Below are positions 1 to 5,539 of a DNA stretch of 6,618 nt, piece by piece. The first letter of the stretch is position 1, and each line of letters opens with the position of its first letter. Location of the stretch: contig JABFXB010000430.1 in NCBI GenBank assembly GCA_013361975.1, positions 1 to 6,618 on the forward strand, in the 5' to 3' direction. Source of the stretch: Dermatophilaceae bacterium. Lineage in GTDB: Bacteria > Actinomycetota > Actinomycetes > Actinomycetales > Dermatophilaceae. The notes beneath the pieces were generated by a model. That model was not told the origin of the DNA. It saw only the letters and a program-made list of their open reading frames with translations, and ran no database searches. The translations under genes were made by a program, and so were the position numbers.

Positions 1-23
1 TGGCCTCTCGACGGTTGAGGGGG

Positions 24-536
24 TCAGGTGTCGTCGGGCCAGCCGCGGGTGACGGTGGCCTTGTACTCGTCCCACTCGCCCTCGATCGCCCCCAGCCTCT
101 CTCCGAGGAACTCGAGGAAGGCGACCGAGAGCTGGAGCCGACGCCCGGCCGGTGTCGCGAGGCCACCGACGGCGGGCACCCCGGTGCGCAGGCTCGACTC
201 GATCTGCGCGAGCACGCGGTCGCGCGAGAGCATGGCGCCGTGCCAGGCGTCGGCCTGCACGACGTAGACGTCGCGGCGTGAGCCCCGCTCGCGCTCCTTG
301 CCGATCAGGTAGGTCTGCGTGAGGTAGCGGACCGCCCCTGAGATCGCGGCCGGGCTGACGTCGAGGGCCTCGGTGAGCTCGGCGGCGGTCATCCGACCGT
401 CCTCGTCGGCGAGCAGCTGCGCGAAGACCCGGGACGCGAGGCGCGGCATACCGGCGTCGGTCAGCGTGTCGCCGAAGCGCTCGACGTACGTCGACACGGC
501 CCGGTCGTCACGGGGCGCCCCTCGGGCCTTCGTCAT
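24..536 (-). CDS. GbsR/MarR-family winged-helix transcriptional regulator
   Basis: A 170-residue DNA-binding protein that probably represses the divergent ABC exporter operon and its own gene. Residues about 31-45 form the first helix of the winged-helix fold. The helix-turn-helix lies at about 49-72 (MTAAELTEALDVSPAAISG, then AVRYL), followed by a basic wing at about 78-93 (IGKERERGSRRD, then VYVV). The C-terminal half (about 96-158) is predicted helical and would form the dimer interface. The layout matches the GbsR branch of the MarR superfamily (COG1510-type). The reading frame stays open upstream to 884, but that part overlaps the ABC gene and has no family resemblance. The ATG at 536 is preceded by a GGAGGT ribosome-binding site, which decides the start. 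The inducer cannot be read from sequence. The divergent position next to an exporter suggests a ligand that the pump removes. Fold and DNA-binding role are confident; the regulon is inferred. Confidence 0.9.
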   Translation of the reverse strand: MTKARGAPRDDRAVSTYVERFGDTLTDAGMPRLASRVFAQLLADEDGRMTAAELTEALDVSPAAISGAVRYLTQTYLIGKERERGSRRDVYVVQADAWHGAMLSRDRVLAQIESSLRTGVPAVGGLATPAGRRLQLSVAFLEFLGERLGAIEGEWDEYKATVTRGWPDDT

Positions 537-539
537 CGG

Positions 540-545
540 ACCTCC
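540..545 (-). promoter_or_regulatory. Ribosome-binding site of the regulator gene
   Basis: On the minus strand this reads GGAGGT, three bases before the ATG at 536. It is the clearest Shine-Dalgarno sequence in the window. It supports the 170-residue start over the longer open frame that runs into the neighbouring gene. Confidence 0.7.
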
Positions 546-615
546 ATCACCTCGGCGGTGCACCAGCGGCTCACTGGGTGCCCAGATCGCCTGCGGAGAC
601 CGTACCCAGTCGCCA

Positions 616-621
616 TAACAT
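616..621 (+). promoter_or_regulatory. Candidate -10 box of the ABC exporter operon
   Basis: TAACAT fits the actinobacterial TANNNT -10 pattern and lies in the only AT-rich patch near the ABC genes. Transcription would begin at about 627-629, inside the TTCA/TGAA dyad. No convincing -35 hexamer is visible upstream. This is a pattern match only. An alternative box, TAAATC at 626-631, would put the transcript start on the ATG at 639 and make that start leaderless. Confidence 0.35.
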
Positions 622-636
622 TCAGTAAATCGTGAA
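621..636. promoter_or_regulatory. Imperfect dyad TTCA-N8-TGAA, candidate regulator operator
   Basis: The sequence TTCAGTAAATCGTGAA has perfectly complementary TTCA and TGAA arms and one further A/T pair near the centre. It sits between the regulator start (536, minus) and the ABC ATPase start, overlapping the likely transcription start of the exporter operon. MarR-superfamily dimers usually bind short AT-rich inverted repeats in exactly this position, so it is the best operator candidate. The arms are only four bases, so chance cannot be ruled out. Confidence 0.4.
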
Positions 637-656
637 CGATGTGTATCGTCGAGGAC

Positions 657-1610
657 ATGACCTCTGCGATCCAGGTCCACGACCTGCGCAAGACGTTCGG
701 CCGCACGGTTGCCCTCGACGGGCTCGATCTGGAGGTGTCGACGGGCGAGATCCACGGCTTCCTCGGCCCCAACGGCGCAGGCAAGTCGACGACGATCCGC
801 ATCCTGCTCGGCCTCCTCCGCTCGGACAGCGGCAGCGCCACCCTCCTCGGCGGCGACCCGTGGCGCGAGGTGCAGACGCTGCACCGGCGCCTGGCCTACG
901 TGCCCGGCGACGTGGCTCTCTGGCCCAACCTCACCGGCGGCGAGGTGATCGACCTGCTCGGCAAGCTGCGCGGCGGCCTCGACGAGCAGCGGCGCGCCGA
1001 GCTGCTCGAGCGCTTCGCGCTCGACCCCACCAAGAAGGGCCGCTCCTACTCCAAGGGAAACCGGCAGAAGGTCGCGCTCGTCGCGGCACTGTCGTCAGAC
1101 GTCGAGCTGCTCATCCTCGACGAGCCCACCTCGGGCCTCGACCCGCTGATGGAGGCGGTCTTCAAGGAGGCGGCCCGCGAGCGCCGCCGGCAGGGCACGA
1201 CCATCCTGCTGTCGAGCCACATCCTCAGCGAGGTCGAGTCGCTGTGCGACCGGGTGAGCATCATCCGCGAGGGGCGCAACGTCGAGTCGGGCACGCTCGA
1301 GCAGCTCCGCCACCTGTCGCGCACCACGGTCGACGCGACCCTGGACCGGCCCGTCACCGCAGAGCAGCTGCACGCGGTGCCCGGGCTCGCCGACGTCTCG
1401 GTCACCGACCACCACGTCGTGTGCGCCGTGGAGACGCAGCACCTGGGCGCCCTGCTCGCGCTGCTGGGGCAGCACGGCATACGGACGCTGACGAGCGCTC
1501 CCCCGACCCTGGAGGAGCTGTTCATGGACCAGTACCGCACGGACCCCGCTGCCGCACAGCGCGTTCCGACGACCTCGTCGACGCGCGGCGAGGCGGCGAC
1601 GACGCGATGA
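657..1610 (+). CDS. ABC exporter ATP-binding protein (DrrA/TnrB2-like)
   Basis: Cytoplasmic ATPase that powers the permease encoded next to it; probable export of a drug, antibiotic or other hydrophobic compound. Numbered from the ATG at 657 (317 residues), it has Walker A GPNGAGKST at 37-45, a signature loop YSKGN at about 131-135 in place of LSGGQ, and Walker B LLILDEP at 151-157 with catalytic Glu156. A D-loop SGLD follows, and the switch His is in LSSH at about 185-188. The Q-loop region reads AYVPGDVALWP, with no Gln. A C-terminal domain of about 100 residues follows the ATPase core, as in COG1131 drug-export ATPases. An in-frame ATG at 639 would add six residues (MCIVED). Neither start has a well-spaced ribosome-binding site: GAGG at 651-654 is only two bases from the 657 ATG. 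I prefer 657 because family similarity begins there. The 3' end overlaps the permease by ATGA, so the two are cotranscribed and translationally coupled. Substrate unknown. Confidence 0.93.
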   Translation: MTSAIQVHDLRKTFGRTVALDGLDLEVSTGEIHGFLGPNGAGKSTTIRILLGLLRSDSGSATLLGGDPWREVQTLHRRLAYVPGDVALWPNLTGGEVIDLLGKLRGGLDEQRRAELLERFALDPTKKGRSYSKGNRQKVALVAALSSDVELLILDEPTSGLDPLMEAVFKEAARERRRQGTTILLSSHILSEVESLCDRVSIIREGRNVESGTLEQLRHLSRTTVDATLDRPVTAEQLHAVPGLADVSVTDHHVVCAVETQHLGALLALLGQHGIRTLTSAPPTLEELFMDQYRTDPAAAQRVPTTSSTRGEAATTR

Positions 1611-3211
1611 GCACCTTCGCCGGCACCGGGTCGCTCGTGCGCCTCGCCGCCCGCCGCGACCGCGTGCTCATCCCCGTCAGCGTGCTCGCCCTCGTGGCCT
1701 TCGCCGCCGGGTCCGCACAGGCGACCATCGATCTCTACCCGACCCTGAGCAGCGCCCTAGACATCATCCGGCCCGTCCTCTCGAACCCGGCGAGCGTGGC
1801 GCTCTACGGCCCGATGTCGAGTCTCACGCTCGACTCGTTCGCCGTCTTCAAGACGGTCCTGCTCGGTGGCGTCTTCGTCTGCCTGCTCGCCTACATCGTC
1901 GTGCGGCGGCACACCCGCACCGAGGAGGAGTCTGGCCGTCTGGAACTGCTCGGCGCCGGCGCCATCGAACGTCGCTCGCCGCTGACCGCAGCGATCCTGC
2001 TCGGCACCGCCACGGTCGTGGCGACAGCCGCGCTCACCGGCGCCTCCCTCGCCGCCGTGGGGCTCGACGCCCGCGGCTCGTTCGCCTTCGCCGTCTGCTG
2101 GCTCGTGATGGGGCTGGTCTGGGTCGGCATCACCGCGGTCGCCGCCCAGCTCACCGAGACGACTCGCGGCACAGCAGCCACCTCGCTCGGCGCCCTCGGC
2201 GCCGCCTTCCTCCTGCGCGCCCTCGGCGACACCGCCGGCGACGACAACCCGGCCCGGCTCCTGTCGTGGCTCTCGCCCCTGGGCTGGGGTCAGAAGGTCT
2301 CGCCCTACGGGGACAACCGGCTGTGGCCCTTCTGGCTCGGTCTCGCGGCCTACGTGGCCCTCGTCGCGCTCGCGTACCAGCTGCAGGAGCGGCGCGACCT
2401 CGGGGGCGGCCTGCTGCCCAGCCGGCCAGGCAGCGCCCGCGGCTCGATGCGCAGCGTCGGCGCACTGACGACGCGACTCACCCGCGGCACGCTCCTCGGC
2501 TGGGGAGTCAGCGCCGTCGCGATCGGGTCGGTCGTCGGCTCCATCGCGGGCAACCTCGAGTCGCTCAGCAACGACGACACCACCCTCGACCTGATGCGCA
2601 AGCTGGCGGGCGCAACCGCCGGTCAGGTGCACCTCGTCGACGTCTTCTTCACCACCGAGCTGCACATCATCGCCATCGCGGTCGCCGCCATGGGCATCTC
2701 GATCGTGACCCGGCTGCGCACCGAGGAGACGTCGCTGCGCGCCGAGGTGCTGCTCACCACCACGTCCCGCTCCGCGTGGGCCGTGTCGCACCTCGTCGTG
2801 GCCCTCGCCTCGACCGCCGCCGTCATGGCGCTGGTCGGGCTCGTCGCGGGGATGGCCGACGGGAAGCGGTCCGGCGACGTCGGCACCTCGGTCGGCAGGC
2901 TCGTCCCGGCCGCCCTCGCCACGGTGCCTGCCATCTGGGTCTGCGTGGCCGTCGCGCTGCTGCTCGTCGGCCTCGCTCCTCGGCTGACCGGTCTCGCCTG
3001 GGCCGTGCTCATCACCTTCCTGCTGCTCAGCGAGCTCGTCCCGGTGCTCGGCCTGCCCGACTGGATGACCAACCTCTCCCCCTTCGGCCACGTGCCCTCG
3101 ATGCCTGCCCAGGAGGGCCGCCTGCTGCCGCTCGTGCTGCTCGTCGCGGTGGCCGCGGCCGTGGCGGCGGTGGGGCTGGGAGGGCTGCGGCGGCGCGACA
3201 TCCTCGCCTGA
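1607..3211 (+). CDS. ABC-2-type exporter permease, TnrB3-like, internally duplicated
   Basis: A 534-residue integral membrane protein that forms the channel of the exporter powered by the upstream ATPase. About twelve hydrophobic segments are visible, near residues 19-38, 81-100, 127-152, 158-182, 192-206, 239-258, 296-315, 349-370, 389-415, 432-456, 461-480 and 506-527. The two halves are related. RTEEESGRLELL at 104-115 matches RTEETSLRAEVL at 371-382. LSPLG at 222-226 matches LSPFG at 490-494, and RRD at 262-264 matches RRD at 529-531. The size and the acidic cytoplasmic loop after the second helix of each half fit the putative polyketide-antibiotic exporters of COG3559 (TnrB3). Because both halves are in one chain, a single copy could serve the ATPase dimer. 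The ATG is set by the ATGA overlap with the ATPase gene; no strong ribosome-binding site is present, so translation is likely coupled. The transported compound cannot be inferred. Confidence 0.92.
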   Translation: MSTFAGTGSLVRLAARRDRVLIPVSVLALVAFAAGSAQATIDLYPTLSSALDIIRPVLSNPASVALYGPMSSLTLDSFAVFKTVLLGGVFVCLLAYIVVRRHTRTEEESGRLELLGAGAIERRSPLTAAILLGTATVVATAALTGASLAAVGLDARGSFAFAVCWLVMGLVWVGITAVAAQLTETTRGTAATSLGALGAAFLLRALGDTAGDDNPARLLSWLSPLGWGQKVSPYGDNRLWPFWLGLAAYVALVALAYQLQERRDLGGGLLPSRPGSARGSMRSVGALTTRLTRGTLLGWGVSAVAIGSVVGSIAGNLESLSNDDTTLDLMRKLAGATAGQVHLVDVFFTTELHIIAIAVAAMGISIVTRLRTEETSLRAEVLLTTTSRSAWAVSHLVVALASTAAVMALVGLVAGMADGKRSGDVGTSVGRLVPAALATVPAIWVCVAVALLLVGLAPRLTGLAWAVLITFLLLSELVPVLGLPDWMTNLSPFGHVPSMPAQEGRLLPLVLLVAVAAAVAAVGLGGLRRRDILA

Positions 3212-3239
3212 CGGCATACGGCCCAGGACGTATGCCGTC
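3210..3239 (+). terminator. Hairpin terminator after the ABC exporter operon
   Basis: GACGGCATACG at 3210-3220 and CGTATGCCGTC at 3229-3239 are perfect 11-base complements around an 8-base loop. The left arm begins inside the permease TGA stop. There is no T-run afterwards, which is common for actinobacterial hairpin terminators. Each arm contains the word CGGCATACG, which recurs elsewhere in the window. The stem is certain; termination is inferred from its position. Confidence 0.7.
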
Positions 3240-3303
3240 CTGCCCGAGTCCCTGGCACCCGGCCGGTCGCGCGCGTCCGGGGGGAACGTGCGCGGCCCAT
3301 CGG

Positions 3304-3309
3304 TACGGT
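3304..3309 (+). promoter_or_regulatory. Candidate -10 box for leaderless guanylyltransferase transcript
   Basis: TACGGT fits TANNNT and ends six bases before the ATG at 3316. This places the transcription start at or beside the start codon, the usual geometry of leaderless actinobacterial genes. No Shine-Dalgarno sequence lies in the normal window before this ATG, which agrees. A GGAAC sequence at 3283-3287 sits at roughly -35 distance and could be a promoter element, but alone it is weak. Confidence 0.45.
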
Positions 3310-3315
3310 GTGCGC

Positions 3316-4404
3316 ATGACAGCCATCCCCGGGCTCTGGGCCGTGATCCCCGCTGGGGGGTCCGGCACCCGGCTCTGGCCGATCTCGCGCCGGCACTCCC
3401 CCAAGTTCCTGCACGACCTCACCGGGTCGGGCCAGTCGCTGCTGCGTGAGACCTGGGACCGGCTCTCCCCGCTCGTCGGCGACCGCATCCTCGTGGTGAC
3501 GGGCACCGCCCACGAGGACGCGGTCCGCCGCCAGCTGCCGATGCTCGGCTACGACGCGGTCGTCGCCGAGCCGTCGCCCCGCGACTCGATGCCGGCGATA
3601 GGGCTGGCCGCCGCGATCCTCGAGCGGCGCGACCCGGAGGCGGTGCTCGGTTCGTTCGCCGCCGACCACGTCGTCCGCGACACCGAGGCGTTCCACCGTG
3701 CGGTCGCCGAGGCCGCTGCACTGGCCCGGCGCGGCGAGCTCGTGACCATCGGGGTGGAACCGACCGGGCCGTCGACGGCCTTCGGCTACGTCAAGGTCGG
3801 CGACTCCCTCGGCGTGGACGAAGCACCCAGCGCCCGCCGCGTGGAGGAGTTCGTGGAGAAGCCCGACGGCGAGACGGCCGCCGGCTACCTCGAGACCGGC
3901 GAGTACCGCTGGAACGCGGGCATGTTCGTCGTCGGCGCCACCACTTTGCTCGAGCTGTTGTCGGCCCACCACGCCGACATGGTCGACAGCCTCCGCATCA
4001 TCGCCGCCGACCCGCGAAGGATGCGCGACCTGTGGCCCTCGCTGCACAAGATCGCGATCGACCACGCCGTCGCGGAGCCCGCCGCGGCCGCCGGGCGCGT
4101 GGCCGTGGTGCCCGCCGCGTTCGGCTGGGACGACGTGGGCGACTTCGCGTCGCTGACCCGTCTGGTCAGCGAGTCCACGGTCCTGCCGGGCATCACGGCG
4201 ATCGGACCGGTCGACGACATCGTCGCGATCGACTCGACGGCGACGGTCGCGACCGGCGGTCGGCTCGTGGCGCTCATCGGCGTCGAAGACCTGGTCGTGG
4301 TCGACACGCAGGACGCGCTGCTCATCACCCGACCCGACCGGGCCCAGGACGTCAAGAAGGTCGTCGAGATGCTGACCGCGCAGAACCGCACCGAGCTGAC
4401 GTGA
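3316..4404 (+). CDS. manC: Mannose-1-phosphate guanylyltransferase (GDP-mannose pyrophosphorylase)
   Basis: Cytoplasmic enzyme that joins mannose-1-phosphate and GTP to give GDP-mannose and pyrophosphate, the donor for mannolipids, glycans and protein mannosylation. The 362-residue chain opens with the nucleotidyltransferase signature AGGSGTRLWPISR at 13-25 and the conserved P29-K30. It continues with SPRDSMPAIG at 87-96, AADH at 115-118, FVEKP at 179-183 and the sugar-phosphate-binding NAGMF at 200-204. GWDDVGDF at 270-277 is typical of this family. The remainder is the C-terminal beta-helix-like region. It lacks the phosphomannose-isomerase cupin domain of the roughly 480-residue bifunctional enzymes, so it is the short form common in actinobacteria. 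The ATG gives the standard N-terminus; an in-frame GTG at 3310 would add two residues. It has its own probable leaderless promoter behind the exporter terminator, so it is unlikely to belong to that operon. GDP-mannose is the expected donor of the glycosyltransferase at 5540. Confidence 0.95.
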   Translation: MTAIPGLWAVIPAGGSGTRLWPISRRHSPKFLHDLTGSGQSLLRETWDRLSPLVGDRILVVTGTAHEDAVRRQLPMLGYDAVVAEPSPRDSMPAIGLAAAILERRDPEAVLGSFAADHVVRDTEAFHRAVAEAAALARRGELVTIGVEPTGPSTAFGYVKVGDSLGVDEAPSARRVEEFVEKPDGETAAGYLETGEYRWNAGMFVVGATTLLELLSAHHADMVDSLRIIAADPRRMRDLWPSLHKIAIDHAVAEPAAAAGRVAVVPAAFGWDDVGDFASLTRLVSESTVLPGITAIGPVDDIVAIDSTATVATGGRLVALIGVEDLVVVDTQDALLITRPDRAQDVKKVVEMLTAQNRTELT

Positions 4405-4413
4405 GCACCTCCT

Positions 4414-4431
4414 GCACGCAGGCCTGCGTGC
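4414..4431. terminator. Perfect 18-bp palindrome between convergent genes, likely bidirectional terminator
   Basis: GCACGCAGGCCTGCGTGC is its own reverse complement. As RNA it folds to a 7-bp stem with a GGCC loop on either strand. It starts ten bases after the guanylyltransferase stop and lies within the 46-base gap before the stop of the convergent dehydrogenase gene, where a shared terminator is expected. There is no T-run. A second, weaker stem (GGAGC at 4441-4445 with GCTCC at 4455-4459) overlaps the dehydrogenase stop. Confidence 0.6.
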
Positions 4432-4450
4432 GTCGGGTCGGGAGCCCCGG

Positions 4451-5419
4451 TCACGCTCCTGCGAGCGCCTCGCGCGTCGCGTCGGTCACGAACTCCCTGA
4501 ACTGCTCGACCTGCTCGCGCGTCTCGACCCCCACCGGGGCGTAGTGCGTCGCGCGTCGCCGACGGTCGTGCCAGAACCCACCGGTGCCGATGGGATCGGA
4601 GGTGGCCACGAGCCACACCGCTGTGTCGGCCCCGGAGTCGGCGTCGCGCAGCAGCGGGCCCGTGAGCGCGGCGAAGCGGGGCAGCGACTCCGTGACGCCC
4701 GGAGTGGCCGCCCAGCCGGGATGCATCGAGTGGACCCGGATCCCTTCCGCGGCAAGGTCGCCGGCCCACAGCTCGGTGAGCACCAGCTGCATCCGCTTGG
4801 TGCGGGCGTATGCCGTCACGCCGGAGTACTCACCTCGCGCGTACTCGGGGTCGGCTGCGTCGAGCCGCTGACCGTAGGCGCCACCCGAGGTCACGACGAC
4901 GACGCGCCCGTCGGCGAGGGCCGGGCGCAGGGCCCGAGTCAGCACGTGGGGACCAAGGACGTGCGTCGCAAGGGCAAGTTCGTGCCCCTCCGGGGTCGTG
5001 GTTCGCCGTGGCGGCATGACGCCGGCGTTGTGGACCACCGCGTGGAGGCGGGGCACGTCGGCCATGAAGTCGCGCGCGAACTGCCTTGTGCCCGCGAGGT
5101 CGCTGACGTCGGCGACGTGCACGACCACCTCGGCGAGTGGCTCCTGGTCGAGCAGCGATGCGCGGGCGGCCTCCAGGCGCCCGGCGTCGCGGCCGGTGAG
5201 GTGGACCGTCGCGCCCAGGCGCGCGAGACCGCGGGCTGTGGCGAGCCCGAGCCCGCCGCTCGCCCCCGTGACGAGGACATGGCGTCCGACGAGCGCCCCG
5301 GGGGCAGGGTCGTCCGGCCACCAGGCCCGGCGCACCGCGGGGCCGATCTTCGTGTAGCCGAGCACGAGCGACTTGTCCATCAGCCAGTCGACCGCCGCCG
5401 CTGCCTCACCGAGCACCAT
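4451..5419 (-). CDS. SDR-family NAD(P)-dependent oxidoreductase
   Basis: A 322-residue short-chain dehydrogenase/reductase, probably cytoplasmic or membrane-associated. An N-terminal segment of about 45 residues, part of it hydrophobic (LVLGYTKIGPAVRRAWWP at 18-35), precedes the Rossmann fold. The cofactor motif TGASGGLG is at 51-58, Asp104 is at the adenine-contact position (HVADVSDL), and NAG is at 131-133. The catalytic residues are Ser178 (VTSGG), Tyr204 and Lys208 (YARTK), with the PG motif at 234-235. The position usually held by the fourth tetrad residue, Asn, appears to be His153 (ATHVLGP). Arg77 after beta-2 (LTGRD) favours NADP(H). The overall length and extended N-terminus resemble the retinol-dehydrogenase/DHRS12-like group, but the substrate is unknown. 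The start at 5419 follows a TAGGGT box by seven bases; an alternative ATG at 5380 would remove 13 residues. It converges on the guanylyltransferase gene and diverges from the glycosyltransferase gene. Confidence 0.88.
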   Translation of the reverse strand: MVLGEAAAAVDWLMDKSLVLGYTKIGPAVRRAWWPDDPAPGALVGRHVLVTGASGGLGLATARGLARLGATVHLTGRDAGRLEAARASLLDQEPLAEVVVHVADVSDLAGTRQFARDFMADVPRLHAVVHNAGVMPPRRTTTPEGHELALATHVLGPHVLTRALRPALADGRVVVVTSGGAYGQRLDAADPEYARGEYSGVTAYARTKRMQLVLTELWAGDLAAEGIRVHSMHPGWAATPGVTESLPRFAALTGPLLRDADSGADTAVWLVATSDPIGTGGFWHDRRRRATHYAPVGVETREQVEQFREFVTDATREALAGA

Positions 5420-5426
5420 GCGCCCC

Positions 5427-5432
5427 ACCCTA
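5427..5432 (-). promoter_or_regulatory. Candidate -10 box for leaderless dehydrogenase transcript
   Basis: Read on the minus strand this is TAGGGT, a TANNNT match, with seven bases between it and the ATG at 5419. That spacing would put the transcription start on the start codon. There is no well-placed consensus ribosome-binding site, only a G-rich run. A weak -35-like CTGAAG lies 19 bases further upstream. It supports 5419 as the true start. Confidence 0.5.
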
Positions 5433-5435
5433 GGT

Positions 5436-5452
5436 GCGGGCCACGGGTCCGC
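5436..5452. repeat. Short inverted repeat upstream of the dehydrogenase
   Basis: GCGGGCC and GGTCCGC pair at six of seven positions around an ACG spacer. The element covers the spacer and -35 region of the proposed dehydrogenase promoter in the 120-base divergent gap, so it could be an operator. In DNA this GC-rich such short dyads also arise by chance. Confidence 0.3.
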
Positions 5453-5468
5453 TTCAGTGCACGAGGCT

Positions 5469-5487
5469 GTCACCGGCGCGTCACCGG
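5469..5487. repeat. Direct repeat GTCACCGG with 11-bp period
   Basis: Two identical GTCACCGG copies (5469-5476 and 5480-5487) start 11 bases apart, about one helical turn, in the middle of the divergent dehydrogenase/glycosyltransferase spacer. Same-face tandem sites of this kind are typical of response-regulator or dimeric-activator binding. No candidate regulator is encoded nearby, so the function is a guess. Confidence 0.3.
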
Positions 5488-5539
5488 ACACACCCCGTGC
5501 CGTCGCCCGGGTGGCGTCCGCTCTCGACACCGTGGAGAC

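Noticed and set aside
537..884. N-terminal extension of the regulator frame to 884
   Set aside because: It would overlap the ABC ATPase start and the divergent promoter. The residues are low-complexity, and the ATG at 536 has a strong GGAGGT site.
1757..3217. Long minus-strand open frame (486 codons) opposite the permease
   Set aside because: The translation is low-complexity, rich in Arg, Gly, Glu, Asp and His, with no recognisable domain. It is the usual antisense shadow of a GC-rich gene; the plus strand encodes a clear membrane protein.
3283..3309. ECF-sigma-type promoter (GGAAC plus downstream box) before the guanylyltransferase
   Set aside because: GGAAC is present, but no matching ECF -10 sequence follows at a convincing spacing; the TANNNT box explains the site more simply.
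2623..4065. Minus-strand open frame (480 codons) spanning the permease end and guanylyltransferase
   Set aside because: It crosses two well-supported plus-strand genes and a terminator and shows no domain features, so it is an artefact of GC content.
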